Position numbers and translations under genes: made by a program. The notes below the pieces were generated by a model that was given only the letters and a program-made list of their open reading frames with translations, ran no database searches and was not told the origin of the DNA. Shown here piece after piece: positions 27,012 to 35,268 of a stretch of DNA of 64,000 nucleotides. This DNA is from Oscillatoriophycideae cyanobacterium NC_groundwater_1537_Pr4_S-0.65um_50_18 (GTDB taxonomy: Bacteria; Cyanobacteriota; Cyanobacteriia; Elainellales; Elainellaceae): positions 62,001 through 126,000 of the forward strand of contig JACQYI010000027.1 of the NCBI GenBank assembly GCA_016208305.1. Reading direction: 5' to 3'. How positions within the stretch are numbered: position 1 is the stretch's first letter; each line of letters opens with the position of its first letter.

Positions 27012-27995
27012 ATGGATTCTGCTCGATTGGAACTGCGATCGTACCGTCGCCCTTTTCGTCAACCGCTCAAAACCTCTCATGGTCTGTGGAGCTTACGAGA
27101 AGGGATTTTGCTGCGGCTGACAGATGCCGAAGGACGAGTTGGCTGGGGCGAAATTGCGCCGATCGTCGAATTTGGCACCGAGAGCATGGGGCAAGCCATT
27201 CAATTTTGCCGATCGCTTCCCCAGATTACGCCAGAGCTGATTGATCAAATTCCCGCTGAGCTGCCTGCCTGTCGGTTTGGGCTAGAGTCTGCTTGGGAAA
27301 TGCTGACAGCAGACAAGGCGATCGAGCAGGCAGCGGCTTCACCCTATAGCCATCTGCTGCCCGCTGGAGCCAATGCTCTGCTATCCTGGCAGCCGCTTTG
27401 GCAGCAGGGGGCACGCACCTTTAAGTGGAAAATCGGCGTAGCAACCCTCAACGAAGAGCTAAACCTACTGGAGCACTTGATCAGCGCTTTGCCCGCTGGA
27501 GCGCGACTGCGGCTAGATGCAAATGGTGGCCTGAGCTGGGATGCGGCCTGCGAATGGCTCCAGGTTTGCGATCGCTACGCTGTTGAATTTTTGGAACAGC
27601 CCTTGCCCCCCGATCAGCTCAGTCAGATGCTGCAACTGTGCGATCGCTACAAGACGCCCTTAGCGCTAGATGAGTCTGTAACGACGGTTGAGCAGCTAGA
27701 GATGTGCCATCAACAGGGCTGGCAAGGAATTTTTGTCATCAAAGCGGCGATCGCTGGCTCTCCTGCTCGGTTGCGGCAACTTTGCCAAACTCACCCGTTG
27801 GATGTGGTCTGGTCTTCGGTATTTGAGACAGCGATCGCGCGGCATTATATTCTCAATCGCCTGATTCCCTCCCTTCCGGCTTCCGATCGGGCGATCGGGT
27901 TTGGGGTCAAGAGCTGGTTTGCCAACTCAGTCCTGGATCAGCCAGAGTTTGAGGAGATTTGGCGCAGCTTAGAAACGGTCGGGGCAAGGGGCTAG
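27012..27995 (+). CDS. menC: o-Succinylbenzoate synthase
   Basis: 327 residues of the enolase superfamily. It dehydrates SHCHC to o-succinylbenzoate, a step to phylloquinone, the photosystem I quinone in cyanobacteria. 'KWKIG' near 137-141 supplies the catalytic lysine; 'RLDANGGLSW', 'FLEQPL' and 'LALDESV' carry the metal ligands; 'FVIKAAIAG' carries the second lysine. All are present. The start ATG at 27012 follows a weak purine stretch. Other men genes are absent from the window. Confidence 0.92.
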   Translation: MDSARLELRSYRRPFRQPLKTSHGLWSLREGILLRLTDAEGRVGWGEIAPIVEFGTESMGQAIQFCRSLPQITPELIDQIPAELPACRFGLESAWEMLTADKAIEQAAASPYSHLLPAGANALLSWQPLWQQGARTFKWKIGVATLNEELNLLEHLISALPAGARLRLDANGGLSWDAACEWLQVCDRYAVEFLEQPLPPDQLSQMLQLCDRYKTPLALDESVTTVEQLEMCHQQGWQGIFVIKAAIAGSPARLRQLCQTHPLDVVWSSVFETAIARHYILNRLIPSLPASDRAIGFGVKSWFANSVLDQPEFEEIWRSLETVGARG

Positions 27996-28026
27996 GTTTG
28001 GCGGGTTGCTTTTGAATTTTGGCGCT

Positions 28027-29171
<1,145 letters not shown>

Positions 29172-29238
29172 ATTAGAAAACGTCACAATTCAACCTGCGT
29201 TTCAGCTTGCGTTGCGCTCAAGCTTACGCTAGCCTACT

Positions 29239-29697
29239 CTACATTGAAAGGTTTTCTTCGTCATCCATTCGCACATCCCATTCGGCTGACAGCACTTCGG
29301 CAACAACCGCTTCTAGAGCTGCGACATTGAGGCTGCGAGCGGTCTGCTCTTGAAGCGGATTGGACATGGGAATCAGCCGGAGCTGGCTATGGTCTTGCAC
29401 CAGATCGAAGTAGGTTTGCTTCTCTGGAGAGCGCTTCAGCTCTAGGTAATCAAAGCTTTGAACGTTGATGTAAAGGGTGTGGTTGGCAACCAGTGTCGAG
29501 CGCTGAACATCTGCAAACACATCCAGCACATAGCCTTCATCCTCTGCTAGCAGACGGCCATCTTGGCTATAGCAGTAGTGAACCCGGTTCAGGTCAGCCA
29601 GAATCCTTTGCATGTCTTGCTTATTCACAATAATGCCATTTTCGACAATGCAGGGGGCAGGAAGCTTGGCATTTCCGGAAAGATGGTCATGACTCAT
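29239..29697 (-). CDS. Conserved hypothetical protein
   Basis: 152 residues, soluble, acidic. It includes 'LPAPCIVENGIIVNKQDMQRILADLNRVHYCYS' and 'GYVLDVFADVQRSTLVANHTLYINVQSFDYLEL', a strand-rich pattern with no catalytic motif I recognise. Well-formed, with normal codon use, and looks like a cyanobacterium-specific family. Upstream of tgt on the same strand. Confidence 0.65.
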   Translation of the reverse strand: MSHDHLSGNAKLPAPCIVENGIIVNKQDMQRILADLNRVHYCYSQDGRLLAEDEGYVLDVFADVQRSTLVANHTLYINVQSFDYLELKRSPEKQTYFDLVQDHSQLRLIPMSNPLQEQTARSLNVAALEAVVAEVLSAEWDVRMDDEENLSM

Positions 29698-30530
29698 AGG
29701 GGGAAAGCCGTTAATCTAGATGGAACTTAAGGTTGGCTATTCAGAAAGGGCGTGGGGAGAGTGATTTGAGAAACTGGCTATCGGCTAATCGCCTGAGCCA
29801 ACTTGCTCGATCGCTACCATTAATCTTTGATCCTGATTCTCTGGTACTGATTCTCTAGTACTGATTATAAAAATTTTGTCGGATGAACCCAAGCATAGGG
29901 GGCAATATGGCTTATAGATTCAGCGCTTAGAGATTTAGCGTTTAGAGATTCAGCCCATCTATCTAGCGAACTATTAAACAAATCCTGTGGCAACATGCAT
30001 CCAGTCTGCTTCAAGGCAGCCGTCAAGACCCAAACTGCAACAGTTCACTTAACAAAGAAACTCCTTAACCAAGAGACTCCTTAATCAAGCAGACTAAACT
30101 CGATCGCTAAAGTGGGAGGAAAAAATGTATCTCAGATTGACCAGAACAAGCCTCATAGACCAATATTAACTCAGGTTGTTGAACTGCCCCTAGTAAAATT
30201 TACGGAAGCCGTTTTGATCTTGTGCTATGTCTAATCTCCGTGAGGCCGTAAGGGACTTGTTTCCTCTCACTACTTCTCCTCTCATTGCTTTTACGGATGC
30301 AATACCGGGGCTGTGAGGTTGGTAAAGTGCATCTATCGTGCTTCCTGTGCCTCTAGAAATTTCACGGGGCAAATGCCGTAACTCTTTCATCTGAGATCTC
30401 GTCAGGTAATGAGGGGCGTTGCACCTGCTGTGAGTGAGCCATCTGGAGTTATTCTTATAGTTCTCCAGGAATGAATGCTATTCGGGTTAGTCTTATGACG
30501 ATCGCACCTTAGCTAAGGAGGAGACAGATA
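29698..30530. other. 833-bp spacer rich in short tandem repeats
   Basis: No gene is supported. It carries three tandem arrays: 14 bp x 2 at 29833-29860 (CTGATTCTCTRGTA), 15 bp x 3 at 29912-29956, and 16 bp x 2 at 30057-30088 (GARACTCCTTAAYCAA). A 66-codon minus frame at 30190-30390 has no recognisable product. Confidence 0.65.
29912..29956. repeat. 3 x 15-bp tandem repeat
   Basis: Units TTATAGATTCAGCGC, TTAGAGATTTAGCGT and TTAGAGATTCAGCCC at 29912, 29927 and 29942. Confidence 0.85.
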
Positions 30531-30626
30531 ATGGAACTTCATGAACTTGGAACGCTGATTTTGATGCTTAGCCCCGGATTGCTGCTGTCTATTTTAGTGA
30601 TGGCGCTTTTTGCAGCGGGCGGCTAA
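30531..30626 (+). CDS. 31-residue single-span membrane peptide
   Basis: A very short frame supported by an excellent Shine-Dalgarno (AAGGAGGAG at about 30515-30523, 7-8 nt before ATG 30531). The translation starts 'MELHELGTLILMLSPGLLL' and ends 'MALFAAGG': a short polar head, one hydrophobic span (~8-28) with a Pro, and a small tail. It resembles in size the tiny subunits of photosynthetic and respiratory complexes (PetL, PetN, PsbM, NdhP/Q types), but I cannot match it to one. A second short frame starts 7 bp downstream. Confidence 0.6.
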   Translation: MELHELGTLILMLSPGLLLSILVMALFAAGG

Positions 30627-30633
30627 TAATCTC

Positions 30634-30894
30634 ATGGCTCCCCCGACCTCAGTGGTGCTCTCTGTGTCGATGCATTCTACTAGCGTGCCTTACCTGCTTA
30701 AATACAACATTGCCCCCATTGAAGGAGGGGTGATTTTGAGTATTTGGGAACCAGCCGTTAAAAATGAGGTCAGGGTAAAGCCTTTTCTATTTATGATTCG
30801 CTATCGGCTGCCGTCAGAGGCAGAGGCGATGAAACTGCTGGCGGACTATCTAGCCACTTACAAGGCTAGGGCACAAATTCCGCAGGAAATCTAG
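30634..30894 (+). CDS. Small hypothetical protein
   Basis: 86 residues from ATG 30634, or 74 from ATG 30670. 'YLLKYNIAPIEGGVILSIWEPA' and 'RVKPFLFMIRYRLPSEAEAMKLLADYLATYK' look like real coding sequence, with a strand pair and an amphipathic C-terminal helix. No family recognised. It follows the 31-residue membrane peptide by 7 bp and is probably co-transcribed with it. Confidence 0.45.
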   Translation: MAPPTSVVLSVSMHSTSVPYLLKYNIAPIEGGVILSIWEPAVKNEVRVKPFLFMIRYRLPSEAEAMKLLADYLATYKARAQIPQEI

Positions 30895-30999
30895 CTCATA
30901 GATTTATAGCCATAGCCATTAACGCCCGTGTCCTGCCACTTGTGACTCTGGGATCTGTGACTTTAGGATCATCGACTGAATCAAATCCCATAGTTTTTA

Positions 31000-31026
31000 G
31001 GAGTGCTACGCTTCGTGCGGCACTCC
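31000..31026. terminator. Hairpin downstream of small ORF pair
   Basis: GGAGTGC (31000-31006) pairs with GCACTCC (31020-31026); the loop can form CGC/GCG on top. Flanking T and A tracts suit bidirectional termination. Confidence 0.45.
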
Positions 31027-31088
31027 CAAAAGCTGTTCCCAAAAACTGTTATGGATTAATAATTTGCGATCCTAGCTATCACAAAGCC

Positions 31089-31136
31089 AAAATTTTTCGA
31101 GAGAGTAAACTCCGCCTACCTTCTCGAAGAATTTTT
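31089..31136. terminator. Imperfect AT-rich hairpin
   Basis: AAAATTTTTCGAGA (31089-31102) pairs with TCTCGAAGAATTTTT (31122-31136) with one bulged base. It sits 22 bp past the end of the minus-strand glycosyltransferase gene, so it is probably its terminator. Confidence 0.5.
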
Positions 31137-31157
31137 TAGCAAACGGCTCCTCGCTCC

Positions 31158-32381
31158 CTAAGATTTAGCACCCTGAGCCATCGACTCAATGAGCTGTAGG
31201 TGCTGTGGCAGCAGATCGGCTGAAGCATATCGTTCAAGCGCTGTTTTTCGGGCGTTGGCACGAATTTCTGCCATGCGAGTCGGGTGGTCTAGCACCTCCT
31301 CGATGCGCTCTGCAATGCGCTGTGGTGAAAAGAAATCGACCAGCAGCCCATTTTCTCCATCCCGAATAATTTCTCTGACCGGAGCCGTATCTGAACCCAA
31401 GATCAAACATCCGGTCGAAAGAGCCTCAATCATAGACCAGGATAGAACAAAGGGAACGGTCAGATAAACATGCACAGCAGAGGCCCGGATTACCTGGCGG
31501 TACTGGCCATAGGGCAGTGAACCCGTAAAATGAACCCGCGACAGGTCTAAGGGAAACTGTTGCAGCATCAGATCTTTATAATTCTGACCGTCTGGCAATG
31601 CGGCTCCGTAACAAACGCGATTGGAGCCAACAATGACGACATGGCAATGAGGGCGACGCTCTTGAAGGTAGGCGATCGCCTCGATCATTTGCGGAAAGCC
31701 GCGATAGGGTTCCATGCCTCGCGACACATAGGTAACAATTTCATCGGTATGGGAGAGATCTAAGCCCAACTCAGGCAAAACCAACTTAGTACCCGGCTGA
31801 GGGCAAAAGTAGTCTGTATCTACGCCATCATGCAACACCGTAATTTTGTCCTGGTATTCAGGCGGAAACTGCGATTTTTGCCAGCCTGTAGGAGACAAAC
31901 CGCGATCGCAGCTATACAGATCGATCAAAATCGGCGCATTTTTCACTCGCAGACGCGGCGCATCGTCAGGGCTAGGCGGATCGGAGGGATCAAACCCAAC
32001 ATCCGCCCCTTCCGATCGATAAAACCATTCAAAATAGCCCAGAAGCGGCACATCGGGAAAAGCGTCTTTGATAAACAGCGGCATACCCCAACCCGAATGG
32101 GCACAGACCACATCTGGAATAAACCCACTTGCCTCTAGCTGTTTTGCCAGACGAAAGACCGCCTGACCTTTTAGCACTGCCGATTCTAGCGGCTGGACGT
32201 AATGATGCGTCTGAGGGTAGGGCTGCCGACTGGGCTGAAAAATCACTTTGCGGATGCCGGGAAGCGTGACTTCTTGATTTTGAGTGCCAAACACAATCTG
32301 GTTGTTGGGGTCTTGGCTGAGAGCCTGAGCAACGTGACGGTACTGTGCCGGAAAGTTGGTGTGCAGGAAAAGAACTCGCAT
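31158..32381 (-). CDS. Glycosyltransferase family 4 protein
   Basis: 407 residues from ATG 32381; the frame reaches 32438 but 'MRVLFLHTNFPAQYRHVAQAL' is the natural start. GT-B fold: N-terminal acceptor domain, 'CAHSGWGMPLFI', then a C-terminal donor domain with 'ITVLHDGVDTDYFCP', 'VTYVSRGMEPYRGFPQMIEAI' and 'VPFVLSWSMIEALSTGCLILGSDTAPVREII'. The last block holds the EX7E-type pair that binds the nucleotide sugar. A cytoplasmic glycosyltransferase, probably for exopolysaccharide or glycolipid. Nothing nearby fixes its substrate. Confidence 0.88.
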   Translation of the reverse strand: MRVLFLHTNFPAQYRHVAQALSQDPNNQIVFGTQNQEVTLPGIRKVIFQPSRQPYPQTHHYVQPLESAVLKGQAVFRLAKQLEASGFIPDVVCAHSGWGMPLFIKDAFPDVPLLGYFEWFYRSEGADVGFDPSDPPSPDDAPRLRVKNAPILIDLYSCDRGLSPTGWQKSQFPPEYQDKITVLHDGVDTDYFCPQPGTKLVLPELGLDLSHTDEIVTYVSRGMEPYRGFPQMIEAIAYLQERRPHCHVVIVGSNRVCYGAALPDGQNYKDLMLQQFPLDLSRVHFTGSLPYGQYRQVIRASAVHVYLTVPFVLSWSMIEALSTGCLILGSDTAPVREIIRDGENGLLVDFFSPQRIAERIEEVLDHPTRMAEIRANARKTALERYASADLLPQHLQLIESMAQGAKS

Positions 32382-32451
32382 CAGGAGTGTCCGTAGAAAT
32401 GAAGGAAATGAGCGCTGAGCCAAGCTGCAACTGCCCACAGCATCTTTCTAG

Positions 32452-32475
32452 AGGCATTCAGGCATTCAGGCATTC
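32452..32475. repeat. 3 x 8-bp tandem repeat
   Basis: AGGCATTC at 32452, 32460 and 32468, followed by a one-base-longer variant, running up to the stop of the gene at 32479. Confidence 0.85.
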
Positions 32476-32478
32476 AGG

Positions 32479-32949
32479 CTATTCAGGCTGGATCGTGATG
32501 AAGACCGAGTAGAACTCCGGCGCTACCGCAGCCGATGAGTCGGCAGTCGCGATCGCTTTTACTCGTGTCTCAGAATCTGAGCTAATGTGCAGAATAACAT
32601 TTGCAGCCGATACAGAGTTAGCAGCAGGCTTAAGCGTAAGGGTAAGCATCTGGTTCTGTTGCGTCAAGGTCTGCGGTTGAGGAGATTGAGAGAGCGTTGT
32701 CAGGCTCAAGGGCATTGCTTCGAGCGCTTGCCGCGTTGAAATGGGCAGCGATAAGGATGATGAAAACACCTGGGGTAGGTTCATCAAGGCAAAGGTTACT
32801 AAAGAACTGGTCAAGAGCAGAGAGGTCAAAAAAAGCTTTCTCTCACGCCCGTTATCTTCCAGCAGCGTTGGGTTTTCTGGAAATGCAGCGATCGGGCGAT
32901 CGGGCAATTCGGGAGTAAGTACGGTGGTCGGCAGTTGGGTTAATGACAT
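32479..32949 (-). CDS. Hypothetical single-span membrane protein
   Basis: 156 residues. A Pro-rich cytoplasmic head (1-36), one membrane helix (~39-60; 'LFLTSLLLTSSLVTFALMNL') and a Ser/Thr/Gln-rich exported tail with strand-like 'LTLTLKPAANSVSAANVILHISS'. No family recognised. An 8-bp repeat abuts its stop and a 14-bp array lies upstream. Confidence 0.5.
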   Translation of the reverse strand: MSLTQLPTTVLTPELPDRPIAAFPENPTLLEDNGRERKLFLTSLLLTSSLVTFALMNLPQVFSSSLSLPISTRQALEAMPLSLTTLSQSPQPQTLTQQNQMLTLTLKPAANSVSAANVILHISSDSETRVKAIATADSSAAVAPEFYSVFITIQPE

Positions 32950-33023
32950 AATTAAGACTCCCTAGACTATAGCTGAGACTATCGCTGGCGAAGCACGAAT
33001 CCTAGATACCGCGAATTCATACT

Positions 33024-33065
33024 GTGCAACGAATACGGTGCAACGGATACGGTGCATTCGTATGG
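33024..33065. repeat. 3 x 14-bp tandem repeat
   Basis: GTGCAACGAATACG, GTGCAACGGATACG and a diverged GTGCATTCGTATGG, at 33024, 33038 and 33052. Confidence 0.85.
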
Positions 33066-33189
33066 TCTAAGACTAAGGTTTATGCACTGAGATGTCTGCC
33101 AGAAAAAGTCAGAAGAAGTCAGATGTTTCAGTTGCCCGGAGGATTCTGCCCAGCCCCAGTTATATCTATGTTCACAGCGGTGAGGACAG

Positions 33190-33225
33190 GGAAATTTTTG
33201 AGGGCGCACGCCCTCAAAAATTTCC
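33190..33225. terminator. Perfect 17-bp hairpin
   Basis: 33190-33206 pairs perfectly with 33209-33225 around a 2-nt CA; the stem combines AAATTTTT and GAGGGCG. It lies beyond the PTS terminator. Role uncertain; it may be a structured repeat element. Confidence 0.55.
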
Positions 33226-33250
33226 TCAGCCCGATGATAACGGCTCTATT

Positions 33251-33278
33251 AAAAAACCCTGGTTACCCAAGGTTTTTT
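33251..33278 (-). terminator. Intrinsic terminator of the PTS genes
   Basis: AAAAAACC-CTGG pairs with CCAA-GGTTTTTT. Read on the minus strand it is a hairpin followed by a U-run, 8 bp past the IIC-IIB gene stop. Confidence 0.7.
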
Positions 33279-33285
33279 GATGCGC

Positions 33286-35136
33286 CTACTTTGACAATTG
33301 CTTGTTCATTTCTTCAGCATACTGCTCGGCATTTAAGCCCACCAGCAGATGCAGCAAGTGATCGGGCAAAAGCATAACCCCCTGTACCCCACTGGCTCGC
33401 AGGGCTGTCTCATCCACCTGGCTATCGTCAGCCACTTCTACCCGCAAACGGGTTAAAGCCGTAGGCTGAACATTGAGAATATTGGCAGAACCGCCCAGAG
33501 CCGCGATCGCTTCTTGCACCCGACGAGCGGCATCTGGATCGCGCTGAACGGCAACCGGAGCGTCCAAAGTCACCGTATCCACATTGCCACCATTGGCAGC
33601 CGATGCTGCAACTGCGGTAGCGATCGCCGGAGACACATAGCCTTCATCGGCTTCTGCCCCTGCACTCTTGAGGTACTCAATCATGTCGGTTTTCAGGTTT
33701 TCCGATCGAGGGCCAAAGATTGCCTGAGCATTGTTGCCCACTTCTAGCACGCCCGACGCACCCAGCGACTTCAGCCTTGGCTTGTTGACCTTCTGCATGT
33801 CATTAACAGTAATCCGCAAACGGGTGATACAGGCATCTAGAGTGGCGATATTATGGCGACCGCCAAAGGCTTTAACCAGCTCACGCGCCATATCTGACCC
33901 AGCGCTAGTGCCACTAAAGACTGCAGCAGCCTCCTCAGTTTCATCTTCTCGACCTGGTGTTTTTAGATCAAAGTGCTTAATGGCAAACCGGAAGACGAAG
34001 TAATAAAGCGCCGCAAACAGAGGGCCAAAAGCAATGATCAGCCAGGGTTTGGTTCCTAGCGTATTGAACAAGAAGAAGTCGATAAAGCCATGAGAGAAGG
34101 TAAAGCCCATCTTGCCGCCCAGAATCTGGAACAGCCAGTCACAGAAACCTGCCATCACAGCATGCACAGCATACAGGCCGGGAGCGACAAACATGAAGGA
34201 GAACTCGATTGGCTCAGTGATGCCCGTTAAGAACGAGGTAAAAGCTGCTGACAACATTAAACCACCTGTCACCTTGCGGTTTTTGGGGTAGGCCGAGTGC
34301 CAGATGGCGATCGCCGCTGCGGGCAAACCAAACATCTTGAACCAGTAAGCGCCACCCAAAATTCCAGCCGTTTTGTCTCCGGCAAAGAAACGGGTAATGT
34401 CGCCATGAACCACTTTGCCTGCTGAATCAGTGAAAGAGCCAATTTCAAAGAAGAAAGGCACGTTCCAAATATGGTGCAACCCGAAGGGGATGAGCGCCCG
34501 CTCCACAACACCATAAATTGCTGCTGTAAAGGCCACATTGCTGCCTGCGGCTGCGGTATTTGCCGCCGTTTTGATGGCGTTGCCAATGGGAGGCCAGATC
34601 ACGCTCATTAGAATGGCAAAGGCAATCGCCGCCAGCGCCGTCACAATCGGGACAAACCGTTTGCCCGCAAAGAATCCCAAGTACTGCGGGAGCCTAATCC
34701 TAAAGTACTTATTGAACAAATAAGCAGCGATGCAGCCCATGATCAGACCGCCAAACACGCCCGTATTCAAGGAGGGAATCCCCATGACGGTATCCAGGGT
34801 TTTAGGATCGACCCCCCAGAGCGTCACCGAAGCTGCACCCAGTGCCGCTACAAACACGGCAAACCCTACGGTCGCCGCCAGCGCCGAAACACCGTCGTTA
34901 CCTGTGAACCCGATCGCCACCGATACTGCAAAAATCAGCGGTAGGTTGGCAAAAATCGCATCTCCTGAAACCTTCATAATCTGTGCCAAAAACTCTGGCA
35001 TCCAGAAGAAGGTTTCAGGCTTACTGAACTTAGCGCTACCCAAACCTAGCAATAGTCCGGCGATCGGCAATACTGAAACCGGCAGCATGAGGGATTTTCC
35101 CATCTGCTGCAATAACGCAAACGCTTTTTTCCACAT
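33286..35136 (-). CDS. PTS sugar permease IIC-IIB-IIB' (glucose/GlcNAc family)
   Basis: 616 residues. Residues ~1-385 form the membrane IIC channel of the glucose family ('LMLPVSVLPIAGLLLGLG', 'GLHHIWNVPFF', 'GITEPIEFSFMFVAP'). Residues ~410-495 form IIB with phosphocysteine C436 in 'LDACITRLRI'. A second IIB-like domain (~535-616) keeps 'ALTRLRVEV' but has Ala560 where the cysteine should be, so it cannot carry phosphate. Substrate is glucose, N-acetylglucosamine or similar. The gene lies 132 bp downstream of the IIA-HPr-EI fusion, which would phosphorylate it. A PTS is rare in cyanobacteria. Confidence 0.92.
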   Translation of the reverse strand: MWKKAFALLQQMGKSLMLPVSVLPIAGLLLGLGSAKFSKPETFFWMPEFLAQIMKVSGDAIFANLPLIFAVSVAIGFTGNDGVSALAATVGFAVFVAALGAASVTLWGVDPKTLDTVMGIPSLNTGVFGGLIMGCIAAYLFNKYFRIRLPQYLGFFAGKRFVPIVTALAAIAFAILMSVIWPPIGNAIKTAANTAAAGSNVAFTAAIYGVVERALIPFGLHHIWNVPFFFEIGSFTDSAGKVVHGDITRFFAGDKTAGILGGAYWFKMFGLPAAAIAIWHSAYPKNRKVTGGLMLSAAFTSFLTGITEPIEFSFMFVAPGLYAVHAVMAGFCDWLFQILGGKMGFTFSHGFIDFFLFNTLGTKPWLIIAFGPLFAALYYFVFRFAIKHFDLKTPGREDETEEAAAVFSGTSAGSDMARELVKAFGGRHNIATLDACITRLRITVNDMQKVNKPRLKSLGASGVLEVGNNAQAIFGPRSENLKTDMIEYLKSAGAEADEGYVSPAIATAVAASAANGGNVDTVTLDAPVAVQRDPDAARRVQEAIAALGGSANILNVQPTALTRLRVEVADDSQVDETALRASGVQGVMLLPDHLLHLLVGLNAEQYAEEMNKQLSK

Positions 35137-35157
35137 GGCTTTTACTGATAGTTATGA

Positions 35158-35258
35158 AAGATGGGAGAGGGGAGAGGGGGGATGGGAGAGGGGGAAGACG
35201 GGAGAGTGGGAAATTCTTATCTACCCATCTACCCACCCACTCATCTACCCATTTACCC
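35158..35258. repeat. G-rich then C/T-rich low-complexity spacer in the PTS operon
   Basis: 35162-35212 is a run of GGGAGAGG-like blocks with at least six G-tracts of three or more, on the plus strand (the template strand for the operon). 35220-35258 is a CTACCCAT-like repeat. The first part fits a G-quadruplex pattern. It is the whole gap between the two PTS genes. Confidence 0.7.
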
Positions 35259-35268
35259 GCCAGAATCA

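Larger units (their letters stand above)
32950..33285. other. Intergenic region
   Basis: Holds the 14-bp x 3 array (33024-33065), a perfect 17-bp hairpin (33190-33225) and the PTS terminator (33251-33278). No gene. Confidence 0.6.

Noticed and set aside
26738-27244. 168-codon frame overlapping the start of menC
   Set aside because: Second half is menC read in another frame; first half is the 15-bp repeat leader.
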